A DNA stretch of 64,000 bases from Fischerella thermalis PCC 7521 (GCF_000317225.1 NZ_AJLL01000010.1:1-64000), one strand, 5' to 3'; positions 27,347 to 37,286 are shown, counted from the first letter of the stretch. A program made the numbers and translations. Notes: a model not told the origin generated them from the letters alone.

Positions 27347-28513
27347 TTATTTAGCTATGTTGAATTTATCTCTGGTTGCTTCCAAAATTTCAGCAACTGC
27401 TCTTGCTCTTGCTGACCACGAATATTTTTCTTTAATTAGAGTATATGCAGCTTCTGTAAGTGGTTGATATTTCTCCATGTTGGATGTTGCATCTAGTATC
27501 GCATCAGCCACCTCTCCAGTCGAGAATCCTGTTACAATCAAATGCTTTTGATTACAGAATTCTTCTAGTCCCCTCAAACCCTCTGGAGTTGATACAACTA
27601 ATTTTTTGCTAGCGAAAAAATCTAATGCTTTATTGCGAGCGCCACCTGCAACAGCTTGTTTAGGAAATGGTAGCAATCCTATATCTGCATACTTAATATA
27701 ATTAACAAAATCTTTTCGCTCTGGTAAAAAACCAACAAAAGTAATATTTGCTGGTAATGGTTGGTCAACATCACTCACATCACGACCAATCACCACAAAG
27801 TGAACCTTTTGCTCATGAGATTCCAGGTGTTTGGCAATTTCGATCGCCATCGATACAGACATATCGTTACTCGGAAATTGAAAAGTTTTAGGAGCAACAA
27901 CAACTACTATCTTGGCTGGCCGCTTTTGTTGGTATGGATCAGTAGTATCAGAAAATTGATCGTTGATTAAGTCTTCAGCAACTCCATTGCCTATACAGTA
28001 AATCTTACTGGGTTGTCTACCATACCATTGCTGGATCAGTTTGGGAGTTGATTCACCTGCGGCAATAATAGGATTACCAGAAAATATCAACACTCCCTGA
28101 GCAATATATGTCTTAATTAATTGCAAAAATTCCTTCAAAGGATTAGGAACAGAAGATAAGCGACTCCAGTATTCATAGGCAGAAAAAGTGTGAAAATCCA
28201 AGACAAGAGAGCAATTTTTCTGCTTTGTGGTAGTCAATGCAATCAAAGATGTTATTCCAGGTAGTGTTTCTTGTGCATATACAACATCAGGATGAAACTC
28301 TTCTATGCATTTTTTAATTGTCTTGACATACAAAGGAATACTTCTTGAGCCAATAGAGACTGAAGGTGCGTAGTTAACTGCTGAACAATCTAAGCCAACT
28401 TGATAAAGCTCAAACTCTTTACTAAGATATTGTCCAAGGTAAAATGGTCTTGTAAACGCACCAAAAGGCTGACTAGAATCAAGAGTGGAAACAATTAATA
28501 AGCGTTTACTCAT
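27347..28513 (-). CDS. GT4-like glycosyltransferase
   Basis: This is a GT-B fold transferase of 388 residues. The N-terminal acceptor domain begins LLIVSTLDSSQPFGAF and includes PDVVYAQETLPG. The C-terminal donor domain has IVVVVAPKTFQFPSN, VHFVVIGRD, NITFVGFLPER and the nucleotide-sugar site LLPFPKQAVAGGARNKALDFFASK. The usual E-x7-E pair is not obvious, so it is a divergent member. It is part of the polysaccharide operon and probably adds one sugar of the repeat unit on the cytoplasmic face. Donor and linkage are unknown. Confidence 0.85.
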   Translation of the reverse strand: MSKRLLIVSTLDSSQPFGAFTRPFYLGQYLSKEFELYQVGLDCSAVNYAPSVSIGSRSIPLYVKTIKKCIEEFHPDVVYAQETLPGITSLIALTTTKQKNCSLVLDFHTFSAYEYWSRLSSVPNPLKEFLQLIKTYIAQGVLIFSGNPIIAAGESTPKLIQQWYGRQPSKIYCIGNGVAEDLINDQFSDTTDPYQQKRPAKIVVVVAPKTFQFPSNDMSVSMAIEIAKHLESHEQKVHFVVIGRDVSDVDQPLPANITFVGFLPERKDFVNYIKYADIGLLPFPKQAVAGGARNKALDFFASKKLVVSTPEGLRGLEEFCNQKHLIVTGFSTGEVADAILDATSNMEKYQPLTEAAYTLIKEKYSWSARARAVAEILEATRDKFNIAK

Positions 28514-28619
28514 AATTTTATGGTTGATAGATTTGCTCAGCTAATCCAATACCCCTGAGTCTTAATTGATTGAATTTTTATAGAGTTGTGAATATTGTTA
28601 ACCATGAGAGCAAATCTTT

Positions 28620-29516
28620 TTAGATTTTCGGTTGAACTTCTTCACAAAAAGCAGGAGATGCAGTTAAATCTCTGTAACCAATAACAGCACGTAGATATGG
28701 TAAGAACCAATAAATAAACCAAAATGGGCCAGAATGTCGTTTGGTAAAAACAGTCCATGCTTTAATTGGATAACCCTTAGGTTGGAGCAGTTTTGTTAAG
28801 CGTTTATGAACCGGAAGCTTGGTATCGACCCAACTCCCGCTAACAGAATTTTTAGAGCAAGTACCTATGTACCCAGGTGCTATCCATACTGAACATCCCA
28901 ACTTCCGCGCTCTGAGTCCATAATCTATATCTCCTAGTGTATGGATGAAAGCAGAATCCAAATTACCTACTTTTTGGGCAACAGAATTAGGAATAAGTAC
29001 ACAATTGCCAAACATCGTATCGCACTGTTGAAGTTCCTCTGTTGGCTCTACAAACTCATACTTATTTGAGTACCAACGCTTTGAACGCATAGCACCACCA
29101 TAAGTTGCTTTACCTGTTAATGGATCTCGAGTCGAGCCAACAATTATGGCATCAGGATGACCTTGTTGTGTAAGCTCATAATGATTAGTAATTAACTTAG
29201 TCAGGGCATTAGGATCAAGTAAGGTGTCGTCATTCAACCAAAGATAGTAATCGTAACCCTCTTGGAGAGCTGCGGCAAATGCTAAGCGCATTCCACCTAC
29301 CCAAAACAAATTTCCATTGCCTTTTATAATTTTTACTGAAGAATACTGTTGTTTGACTGCATCCGATGTACCATCAGAACAACCATCATCAACCAAATAA
29401 ACATCAAAAGTCACATTTTGTTGATAAAGTTTTTGCAAACATGTCAAGGTTGTATCTCGCCTGTTGTAACAGGTAATTAACACAGCCAGTTTTGTATACT
29501 CTATTTCACGTATCAT
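28620..29516 (-). CDS. GT2 family glycosyltransferase
   Basis: The GT-A fold is clear: AVLITCYNRRDTTLTCL at the N terminus, VYLVDDGCSDGTSDAV with the UDP-binding Asp residues, and the metal-binding NDDT in YYLWLNDDTLLDP. The LGDIDYGLRARKLG block is the acceptor-side signature of rhamnosyl- or galactofuranosyl-type transferases. A hydrophobic C-terminal segment (FWFIYWFLPYL) may anchor it at the membrane. The length of 298 is typical. It is part of the minus-strand polysaccharide operon. The sugar transferred cannot be determined. Confidence 0.9.
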   Translation of the reverse strand: MIREIEYTKLAVLITCYNRRDTTLTCLQKLYQQNVTFDVYLVDDGCSDGTSDAVKQQYSSVKIIKGNGNLFWVGGMRLAFAAALQEGYDYYLWLNDDTLLDPNALTKLITNHYELTQQGHPDAIIVGSTRDPLTGKATYGGAMRSKRWYSNKYEFVEPTEELQQCDTMFGNCVLIPNSVAQKVGNLDSAFIHTLGDIDYGLRARKLGCSVWIAPGYIGTCSKNSVSGSWVDTKLPVHKRLTKLLQPKGYPIKAWTVFTKRHSGPFWFIYWFLPYLRAVIGYRDLTASPAFCEEVQPKI

Positions 29517-29570
29517 AATGTATTTATTATTCTGATGATTGCTAATAAAGAATGCTAGCTAAAGTAGCAA

Positions 29571-30824
29571 TTATGCTTGATTTAAAGAACTAATTAACTG
29601 AACTCGTTTGATTTGCTTGTACTCAACTGCTGATGAAAAGGCTATTGATACATAAATAATCCAGAATACGCTGTTAGTTGACATAAATGTAATCACTTCA
29701 CTAGTATTAACTAGGACATTAATTCCCAAAAACATAAACATCCAAAAGGTTTCTATTTTTCTAGTCATAAACAAGATATTGACTACCCTGTATATTACTG
29801 TCAATAAATGAAATACAAAAAGTGATAACCCCAAAAAACCCAGTTGCACAAATAGGTCAATAAAGCCATTGTGAGCCTGAAACGGACTGTCAGGATCTAT
29901 ATCTTCATACCGTAGCCACGTATTACGGATGACATCATAAGAAGCATCACTAGTCCAAAACGCATTATAACCATAACCTAAAAAAGGACGTTTTAAACCT
30001 TCCTGTATAGTTGATACCCACAGTGGAATACGTCCGTTAAACTCAATGTCCTTGCCTAAATAATTAACTACTATTGATTCTAAATTTACTAAAATCAAAG
30101 CAGATATAATAGTGAATATCAGTACTGCGAGCAATAGAATAAAAAATCTATTTTTTCTTTGTTTCACAATTATGTAAATTGGAAAAGCAAAGATAGGATA
30201 AAGAAAAACTATTAATCCTGTTTTACTATTAGAAAGGACAAGCAGAATTAATGAAACTAACAGTAAAATAAAAGCGAACCAGCGATTACAACGTTTGTCT
30301 AAAATATTAATCAAAAAAATTGAGGCTAAAAAACCCATGAAGCGACCCATGTGTTGCTTGTGAGCATATATACCTCTCCAAGATACAACTCCATTGACAA
30401 CATGAGTGCCAACAGAAGGTACAGCGAAGCCAACAATTGTACATAAAAATATAGATATAATTCCTACCCAAGACAACAAATTTATCTGCTCTCTTGGTGT
30501 GTATCGCGAAGCCAAATATAGACCAAATATAGTTGAACGTACTAAAGCTCTGACTTGTTCTACTGTATCACCTAGACTGTAAGACCAGAAAACTGAAAAT
30601 ACACCAATTATAGTCAACAATATTAGAGTTTTGTCTGTGGTAGCAACATATGCAATACGCTGCCATTGCACACTAACTAAAAGAATTACAATTCCATAAC
30701 TCAAGATATTTGTAAGAGTTCTGACTGCATCTGGTACTACTACTGTTTCAGCAAAGAAAAGCAAGAAAATAACGCTTGCTATTTCTAGCTTTAATAGCAG
30801 AGAAGTCAATAATTTGTTTTTCAA
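29571..30824 (-). CDS. O-antigen ligase/polymerase-like membrane protein (Wzy)
   Basis: Ten or more hydrophobic helices span nearly the whole protein. The large periplasmic loop (about residues 260-330) has PLWVSTIQEGLKRPFLGYG and AHNGFIDLFVQLG, the conserved features of the Wzy_C/O-antigen ligase family. It would polymerise lipid-linked repeat units after flipping. The open frame reaches a TTG at 30860, but a second TTG at 30824 has GGAG 8 bases upstream and places the first helix near the N terminus. I prefer it, giving 417 residues. It lies between two GT2-type genes. Confidence 0.88.
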   Translation of the reverse strand: MKNKLLTSLLLKLEIASVIFLLFFAETVVVPDAVRTLTNILSYGIVILLVSVQWQRIAYVATTDKTLILLTIIGVFSVFWSYSLGDTVEQVRALVRSTIFGLYLASRYTPREQINLLSWVGIISIFLCTIVGFAVPSVGTHVVNGVVSWRGIYAHKQHMGRFMGFLASIFLINILDKRCNRWFAFILLLVSLILLVLSNSKTGLIVFLYPIFAFPIYIIVKQRKNRFFILLLAVLIFTIISALILVNLESIVVNYLGKDIEFNGRIPLWVSTIQEGLKRPFLGYGYNAFWTSDASYDVIRNTWLRYEDIDPDSPFQAHNGFIDLFVQLGFLGLSLFVFHLLTVIYRVVNILFMTRKIETFWMFMFLGINVLVNTSEVITFMSTNSVFWIIYVSIAFSSAVEYKQIKRVQLISSLNQA

Positions 30825-30934
30825 TTGATAAACTCCGACTGTTGTCGTTAGATTACACAAATTTCACGATTTACACATTTTTATATTTTATTTAAGCATG
30901 TGAAAAGACCAGTTATTTCATAGTGCTTTTATGT

Positions 30935-31888
30935 TTAAGTTTTTGACTCAGTTTTCATAATTTTTTTCTTAATAACCGACTTTATAGTTGTCAATAAATT
31001 GCCATACTCAAAGAAGGTTTTTTGCATGAATCTGTCAGATTTTAAATCACGAATTATGTATGGTGGATGTTTTAGAGGAAAACTAATTGGTTCTGTGGGC
31101 ATATTAGCATAAGTCTTCACAAACCTACCCTTGGTATGTTTTGTATGAGTTGCATTATTGCCAAAACCAATATTAGAAATCAGATTATTATTTGGGACAA
31201 TACTTAGTTGGTTTTGAAGCCAGCAATTAAAAGTCCATTGATAATCCCATACAGTATTAATACGACCGTCGTATGTATCCTGAAAGATTTGTTGCCAAAA
31301 CTTAACAGATTTTGAGTCTATGAGTATATCATCCAGGAATCGACTTTCTTTAATTTCTGGCCAGAGTTTCATGTCAAAATCAAAGTTTTGCCATGCTCGT
31401 CTCCAAGTTGCCCAACCCCAACAGCGATTATAAATAGAGAAATAATAGCTATAGTCTGTTCTTTTTCGTCCTAATTGTACATTTTGACCAATAATTGTAC
31501 AAATTCTTTGATCGTATCTATATCTCTCAAGCAAGGTTTCACAAAATTGAAAAAAGGTAGAATGAGGCAAACAATCATCTTCTAAAACTATTGCCTCTTC
31601 CACTTGATTGAATACCCAATCTAAACCACTAGGAAGACGCTTTGCACAGCCGATATTCACCTCAGAATAATTTTTGATAACTTCACATTCCCAATCAACA
31701 CGGTCAATAATTGCACGAGTAGCTTTGCATTTTTCTGATTCATCAGCACGGTCTTCCCTGGGGCCATCTGCTATGACAAATAGTTTTGGTGGTTTCGCTT
31801 GGCGAATTGCTTCAAACACACGTTCGGTGGTATGTGGGCGTTTGAAGATAATAAAAGCTACTGGAGTTTTCAGACGAAAATCAGACAT
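30935..31888 (-). CDS. GT2-like glycosyltransferase (sugar transferase)
   Basis: The GT-A fold starts TPVAFIIFKRPHTTERVF, with VIADGPRED and the metal-site motif VLEDDCLP. The YNRCWGWATWRRAW block and VWDYQWTFNCW are characteristic of a family often annotated as sugar transferase or hemolytic protein HlpA-like. The start at 31888 (MSDFRLK) is chosen because GGGGAGAG lies just upstream; the TTG at 31903 overlaps that site. The protein has 317 residues and no signal peptide. It probably adds a branch or backbone sugar in the repeat unit. Confidence 0.87.
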   Translation of the reverse strand: MSDFRLKTPVAFIIFKRPHTTERVFEAIRQAKPPKLFVIADGPREDRADESEKCKATRAIIDRVDWECEVIKNYSEVNIGCAKRLPSGLDWVFNQVEEAIVLEDDCLPHSTFFQFCETLLERYRYDQRICTIIGQNVQLGRKRTDYSYYFSIYNRCWGWATWRRAWQNFDFDMKLWPEIKESRFLDDILIDSKSVKFWQQIFQDTYDGRINTVWDYQWTFNCWLQNQLSIVPNNNLISNIGFGNNATHTKHTKGRFVKTYANMPTEPISFPLKHPPYIIRDLKSDRFMQKTFFEYGNLLTTIKSVIKKKIMKTESKT

Positions 31889-32034
31889 TATAACTCTCCC
31901 CAAAGTTTTTATCTGAATCTATTTGGATATAGAAGTACAATATTATTTTAATTATTTTAAACCTTCAAAATAAAAATAACTAAACCATAGGCATTTTCAT
32001 CCCTTAAATATGCATTTAAAATACGAATGACTAT

Positions 32035-33396
32035 CTAATTAAGCTCATTTTTTCTAAATACTCTGGTGTAATTCAATAATCTTTTAAACAAGCTTGGTAA
32101 TACAAGTGCTTTTGTTTGTTGAATAAAAATGATTCTTGTTTGTGGTAAAAGTAGATATGAAAAATATGAAGCTACACATTGAGCAACTAGTGAAGCCATC
32201 GCTGCTCCAACACCACCATAACTTTTAATTAAGAAGTAGTTCAAAACTATATTTATGACTGCACCGTTAGCACTGGTTATAAATGCAAAGGGCATTAAGT
32301 TTTCTGCTGTTGTCCATAGACTACTTACCAAGCCCAAGGAAACGAATATTCCAGTCCAAATATGGATCACAAGTATAGCACCTGCGTCTGAATATTCTTG
32401 ACCATACATCAAATTGACAATTTGATGAGATAGTAATGACACAATTACACCAACTGCCAAAGATAGTATCGTGAGAAAGTCCAAAACTTTTTGTATCTGC
32501 TCATAGTATGACTGTTGACTTTCTTGTCTGGCTTTCACAATTGATGGGAATACTGAATTTGTTATGGCCATTGGTATGAAATACCAAAGCTCTGATATTT
32601 TTACTGCTGCTGAGTAGATTCCTACTGCTTTATCACCAATCATTTGACCTAACATTAACTGATCCGTTCGCATATAAATCATGATGACAAAACTCGAAAG
32701 AATCAGCGTCCAACTATCTTTAAGTAGTTCTATTGCATATTTCCAGCTAAAATGCCATGCTTGTATAAAATAGCCTTTTATACGGTACGCAACTACAAGC
32801 CCTAAAGCACTCAAAGCAGTTTCAGCTGCATAAGCCCAAGCAAACATAAGCAATGGAGCTTGGATTTGGATTAATACAATCCGCATACTACTAGCTAACA
32901 CCAAACCTATGTTCTTAGACCAAACCGTATATTTTGACTGAATTTGGGATTGGAACCAATAATCGATTACATAATAAGATTCAAAAAACGTTCCTACAGT
33001 AATGATTCCAACCAGTTGGTGGGTAAGAGTCTCAGTAGGACGAAGGATGATAATTGTTGCAATTGACACAAATATGATTGTAGCTTGGGCAAAGACCTTC
33101 AGGAAGAAGGCTGTACCCAATATTTCATCTTTACTATTTGGTTGGCGGACAATGTTACGAATAACAATGTTATCAAGCCCGAGATTGGCAACTGTGTTGA
33201 ATATTGCAGTAAAAGCGATCGCATAGTTGAAAATACCAAAATTTTTTGGACCGAGGTAGCGAGCTACCCATACTCCTACTAATAGTCCTGTACCCATTCG
33301 CAGGACTCTATCAGCTAACAGCCAACCTGTATTACCAATAATCTTTTGTAGGTTAGGACTGAGTTTATGGGTAATTTTTTCTATTTTTTTGAGCAT
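32035..33396 (-). CDS. Wzx-type polysaccharide flippase
   Basis: The protein has 12-14 predicted transmembrane helices and the MOP-superfamily flippase start NTGWLLADRVLRMGTGLLVGVWVARYLGP. Its role is to move undecaprenyl-linked repeat units across the inner membrane for Wzy-dependent polymerisation. Charged residues inside helices, such as those in YMRTDQLMLGQM, are typical. The length of 453 is normal and no break is seen. It sits between the tyrosine autokinase and the first transferase, as in many Wzx/Wzy loci. Confidence 0.92.
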   Translation of the reverse strand: MLKKIEKITHKLSPNLQKIIGNTGWLLADRVLRMGTGLLVGVWVARYLGPKNFGIFNYAIAFTAIFNTVANLGLDNIVIRNIVRQPNSKDEILGTAFFLKVFAQATIIFVSIATIIILRPTETLTHQLVGIITVGTFFESYYVIDYWFQSQIQSKYTVWSKNIGLVLASSMRIVLIQIQAPLLMFAWAYAAETALSALGLVVAYRIKGYFIQAWHFSWKYAIELLKDSWTLILSSFVIMIYMRTDQLMLGQMIGDKAVGIYSAAVKISELWYFIPMAITNSVFPSIVKARQESQQSYYEQIQKVLDFLTILSLAVGVIVSLLSHQIVNLMYGQEYSDAGAILVIHIWTGIFVSLGLVSSLWTTAENLMPFAFITSANGAVINIVLNYFLIKSYGGVGAAMASLVAQCVASYFSYLLLPQTRIIFIQQTKALVLPSLFKRLLNYTRVFRKNELN

Positions 33397-33472
33397 TTTT
33401 ATGCTTTTCTAACACTGTAAGCCAATACCTCAAAAGCGATCGCACCTCTAATTAAGTATTGCAAAAAGAACT

Positions 33473-35671
33473 TTATCGATGATTTCTTACCAAAATAGAT
33501 TTTCTAGACACACCCGTTGACTCCACTGAATCTTTTGCATAATAGAAATAGCTATCTGGTTCGCGCTTCACACTTACGCCATTCATCACCATACCTAATA
33601 CTGTTTGACCTGACTGAGTTAAAAACTCTTTAGCTGCATTAGCACTTGCATAGTCAACTACTTCTGGACGCACCACCAGCAAAATGCCGTCAGCTAATTT
33701 ACCCAAAACTGCTGCATCTGCTGTCCCTGCTAGAGGTGGAGCATCAAAAATCACACAATCATATTTTTGGGTAAAGCTAGCAACTAACGTAGCCATACGG
33801 TCAGAGTCTAACAAAGCAACTGGATTGGGAGGTATCACTCCAGAAGTCAGAACATGTAAATTAGGCATTACTTCGTGAACAATTGTCTCCAAGGGCACTT
33901 GGTCAACAATGATATTGCTTAAGCCCTGATTATTACTTAGTTGCCAAATATGATGCTGAATGGGATGACGCATATCAGCATCTACCAACAGCACCCGACG
34001 TTCCACTTGTGCCATAGCGACAGCTAAGTTAGCAGAAACCTCTGATTTTCCTTCTTTAGGAATGGAACTAGTAACTGTAATTGCTTTTAGCTGCTTATAT
34101 GAAAGAAATTTCAAGTTTGCTTGCAGCATTTGATAGGCGTCCCCAACCGGGAAATGAGGAATGTCCCTACCAACCACTCTAGGAATTGGTCTATCTAACC
34201 CTTGTACTGAATAGCTGTTTTTATTATTCCTACTTACATTAGGAATCACCCCTAGTAATGTGTACTGGAACAGTTCTCTAGCTTCTTTAACAGTCTTGAT
34301 AGAGCGGTCTATCAAATCAACAGCAAGGGCAGCAATTATTCCTAGCATTATACCTAAAACTCCTCCACCTGCTGCAATCAAAGCTTTTCTAGTACCACTT
34401 GGCTCATCTGGTACTAATGCAGGGGAAATGATCCGGGCATTACTAACATTCTGGTTTTCTGCTACGTTAATTTCCTGTATTCTTGTCAATAGAGTTTCAT
34501 AAGTTGTTTGAGCCGCTTTCAGTTTTCGCTCTAGCTCCCGCTGAGTTTGTTCTAACTTAGGTAGAATGTTGGCGCGTTGTTTGTAAACAGACCACGTATT
34601 AGTTAACTCAGCGATTCGTCTTTCCAAACCGACACGTTCTTTATCTGTATTGGCTAAATCTTCAATCAGCTTTTGTCGCACCTCTCCCATCTGCAAATTT
34701 GCTGTAGAGATTTGCTGATTATTGCCACCTACCTGCTGTATTCGCTGTTGTAGTAAGCTTCTGAGAGCAGAAACTTTTTCTTCCAAATTAGCAACTGTGG
34801 GATGTCCGGGTTGATAACGGGTTCGTGCTACTGTCAATTCCGACTGTGCTTCCTGAAGTTCAGTCAGTACTTTTTGAGTTCCAGGTACTTGACTCAAATC
34901 TACTGCCGATACAGCTTCTTGTGAATTGACCCTAGCCTGAGTTTGTAATTTCTCCAAACGAGCATTAACATCAACAAGTTGGGCTTGTGCTTGGGCAATT
35001 TCATCTTCCAACCTGGAAATTGTATTAACTGCTGCGGTTGCTTCTTCTTGCAGGACAATTATCTTATTTCTCTCTTTGAATCTACGTAAGGCTAATTCTG
35101 CTTTTTGAACGGCTTCTTCAGTTTTGGGTAATTGCTGCAACATAAATTTGCCAGCAGAGATTGCTTCTTCTCTGTTGGCCTGGATGTTCTGCTTGGTATA
35201 TTCTTCAACTATTTTATTGATGACTTTTGCAGCTAATTGGGGATCTTGATGTGTATAGGAAACTTCCAGAACGTCTGTACCTTTGACACCCTCTACCTTT
35301 AATTTTTTCTGAAGATCCTCGACTTTTAGAGGTTCACCTTCATCATTTTTGAGACTAAGGGATGTAATGGTTGCTTGAAGGACAGGAACAGATGTAACGA
35401 TCTTTGCCTGCGTGTCTACAGGGCTGTTATTCTGCACTAATGATTCCAGTCGTCCTAAATCTTCTCCTAATCCTGTGAGTGAGGAGGTGCGACTTGTCTT
35501 AATCAACAGACTTGCTTGCGCTGTGTATGTAGGTTTAATTGATAATGCATACAGCAATGCAAGGGTGAAGACTACTCCAAAAACACCTACTGCCGTCATC
35601 CAACGTCGTTGCAGGACAAGCAAGTATTTTTGAAAATCTATCTCTTCAACATGAAATTCTGATTCCTTCAT
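33473..35671 (-). CDS. Wzc-type polysaccharide co-polymerase / tyrosine autokinase
   Basis: The N-terminal Wzz domain has a first transmembrane helix (about 25-48), long periplasmic coiled coils (about 170-410) and a second helix (about 430-452). A cytoplasmic BY-kinase follows: Walker A IPKEGKS (about 535-541), Walker A' LLVDADMRHP and Walker B CVIFDAPP. The C terminus has only a small Tyr cluster (YFYY) and ends in basic residues. It governs chain length and export by cycles of tyrosine phosphorylation. It heads the transport and transferase genes. No Wza-type outer-membrane exporter is in the window, so that partner must be elsewhere. Confidence 0.93.
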   Translation of the reverse strand: MKESEFHVEEIDFQKYLLVLQRRWMTAVGVFGVVFTLALLYALSIKPTYTAQASLLIKTSRTSSLTGLGEDLGRLESLVQNNSPVDTQAKIVTSVPVLQATITSLSLKNDEGEPLKVEDLQKKLKVEGVKGTDVLEVSYTHQDPQLAAKVINKIVEEYTKQNIQANREEAISAGKFMLQQLPKTEEAVQKAELALRRFKERNKIIVLQEEATAAVNTISRLEDEIAQAQAQLVDVNARLEKLQTQARVNSQEAVSAVDLSQVPGTQKVLTELQEAQSELTVARTRYQPGHPTVANLEEKVSALRSLLQQRIQQVGGNNQQISTANLQMGEVRQKLIEDLANTDKERVGLERRIAELTNTWSVYKQRANILPKLEQTQRELERKLKAAQTTYETLLTRIQEINVAENQNVSNARIISPALVPDEPSGTRKALIAAGGGVLGIMLGIIAALAVDLIDRSIKTVKEARELFQYTLLGVIPNVSRNNKNSYSVQGLDRPIPRVVGRDIPHFPVGDAYQMLQANLKFLSYKQLKAITVTSSIPKEGKSEVSANLAVAMAQVERRVLLVDADMRHPIQHHIWQLSNNQGLSNIIVDQVPLETIVHEVMPNLHVLTSGVIPPNPVALLDSDRMATLVASFTQKYDCVIFDAPPLAGTADAAVLGKLADGILLVVRPEVVDYASANAAKEFLTQSGQTVLGMVMNGVSVKREPDSYFYYAKDSVESTGVSRKSILVRNHR

Positions 35672-35798
35672 GGCAGATATTGACCTTAACTAATCACACA
35701 TTCATTTAGATCTGCAAGTCACTTATACCAAATTTCTATAAAACTGCATATAATTACACAAGTTAGCTTCTGTACAGGTTCAAAAATAATTATTGATA

Positions 35799-36224
35799 TT
35801 AACTGATAAATCCGAAATCCTTGCTGGATTTACAACCAACCATTCTTGCATGTCTGCGAGTAAATTCTCCTACAGAGGGATTTCCTTCAGGGTAAATTAC
35901 ACCGATTGCTTGTTGCCAAAGTTCTGGAGATGCTACGAATACTTCATAAATCCGCTCACGCTTTTTAAGGTGATACCACTTTGTTTGTTGGCACTGATCA
36001 CACCAGAATGCTTCTAACCATTCTCCTTCTAAGGGTACTGCTGTTTTATTCGCTACTAAAAACAGTGCGGTTTGCCGTCCTATTCCTCGCTGCTGGAGTT
36101 GCCCTGGACGATCAGCAAATAATTGATACTTTTGACTGACACTATCGAGATAGCATCCATGAATTGGACAATAGATGGCTCGCCGCTTTGAACGCTTGCG
36201 ATTTCGATCACATCTTCTTTGCAC
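35799..36224 (-). CDS. Zinc-ribbon-like conserved cyanobacterial protein
   Basis: The 141-residue protein has a very basic N terminus (CDRNRKRSKRRA). Two cysteine pairs, CPIHGC (about 19-24) and CDQC (about 74-77), could form one zinc site. The C-terminal third has basic residues and SPELWQQAIGVIYPEGNPSVGEF. No signal peptide or membrane span is present. The GTG start is fixed by GGGAGG 5 bases upstream. It lies 127 bases in front of the autokinase gene on the same strand and may be cotranscribed with it. The family is conserved but unnamed to me; nucleic-acid binding is a guess from charge and zinc ligands. Confidence 0.78.
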   Translation of the reverse strand: MQRRCDRNRKRSKRRAIYCPIHGCYLDSVSQKYQLFADRPGQLQQRGIGRQTALFLVANKTAVPLEGEWLEAFWCDQCQQTKWYHLKKRERIYEVFVASPELWQQAIGVIYPEGNPSVGEFTRRHARMVGCKSSKDFGFIS

Positions 36225-36258
36225 TTTGACCTCCCTTATTGGGTAAATGCACAGCAGA

Positions 36259-36306
36259 GCAAGAAGTTGGAACTGGAGGAACTGAGATCAAGTTAGACCG
36301 TCTAAG
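36259..36306. repeat. 48-bp diverged direct repeat, copy 1
   Basis: The core TGGAGGAACTGAGATCAAG (from 36274) recurs as TGGAGGGACTGAGATCAAA from 36601, about 27 of 33 core positions being equal. The copies are 327 bases apart. This one sits some 35 bases upstream of the zinc-ribbon gene's start, so it may be regulatory. Confidence 0.6.
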
Positions 36307-36585
36307 TTCATATCCACTTTGGTTTCAGTGTTTAGTTTAAATTTACTTTAGTTAGTCGATTATTTAATCATTTTTTTATAAAGATTCTGCAAAGTATTTT
36401 CCTTAAAAATACAAATCAAACACATAGTAATTATCTCTTTTGTCCACAAATTCAAAATGAAATCTGGCGATGAGCGATCGCTAAATCTCCTTAGATCATG
36501 AAAAGCTTAGGCAATTTCTTTAATTGTAGTTACAATTTCTCTGCTAATTCAGCCATCTTTCTAAGATCTACAAATAAATCATTCA

Positions 36586-36633
36586 GCAAGATGGTTTAGT
36601 TGGAGGGACTGAGATCAAAATCGACCATCGAAG
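36586..36633. repeat. 48-bp diverged direct repeat, copy 2
   Basis: This is the partner of the copy at 36259-36306. Both begin AGCAAGA and contain ACTGAGATCAA. It lies within the gene-free stretch. Confidence 0.6.
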
Positions 36634-37096
36634 CCCTACTCCCTAAAATCAAAATCATTTATTCAATTTTTTTGATTATCCCTTCACGGGATTAAAGTCG
36701 CACTGTTTTTGGCATGGAATGCAAATCGTGCCACTTCCCTTGGTCTTTGAGCTTAAAACTGTGTCATTACAACAGTAAAATTCAAAAATTCTAATATCTA
36801 TAACTCGGCAGATGCTTTGATCATTTCATAAGTTGTTGTGTCTAATATGTTTCACTCCTCTAGGTTTACAAGTAAAAATTTTTACATTGTTTTGCTTTTA
36901 TATAGCATAGATATATCAAATCTTGCAGCGACCGCAAAATTAGATTTAAGTATGAGAATCTTGGTCAAGTAATAGAATTTTTGTATAGCTACCTCGACTT
37001 TTGATAACTTCATTGTTTACAGGTAATTAATGTTACTTTCAGTATACAGTGATTCGATTTTTTCATAACATCTACGTTTGGATTTTACATCTTGGA

Positions 37097-37115
37097 GTAT
37101 ACAGCATATGTATAC
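37097..37115. promoter_or_regulatory. GTATACA inverted repeat
   Basis: GTATACA and TGTATAC are separated by 5 bases, a symmetric site of operator size. The 9-mer AGTATACAG at its left arm (37096-37104) also occurs at 37041-37049, giving three related half-sites within 75 bases. It could bind a dimeric regulator. No factor is known from the sequence. Confidence 0.35.
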
Positions 37116-37140
37116 AAAAAATATTAAAACATTATACAGA

Positions 37141-37286
37141 ATTATTTAAAACCAGTACAATTTATGCCTCTAGGTATATTCATAGATATTATTTTACCAT
37201 AGTTAATTATAACTATATTATTTAGAACTAGTATAATCTACGCCTCTAAGTATATTCATAGGCATGATTTTACCAACGTCAATTAT
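37141..37286. repeat. Tandem duplication of a 76-bp unit
   Basis: The unit beginning ATTATTTA(A/G)AAC is present at 37141 and again at 37217. About 70 bases align with roughly one mismatch in six. Shared blocks are GCCTCTA, GTATATTCATAG and ATTTTACCA. The copies are in the leader side of the beta-helix gene. Confidence 0.7.
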
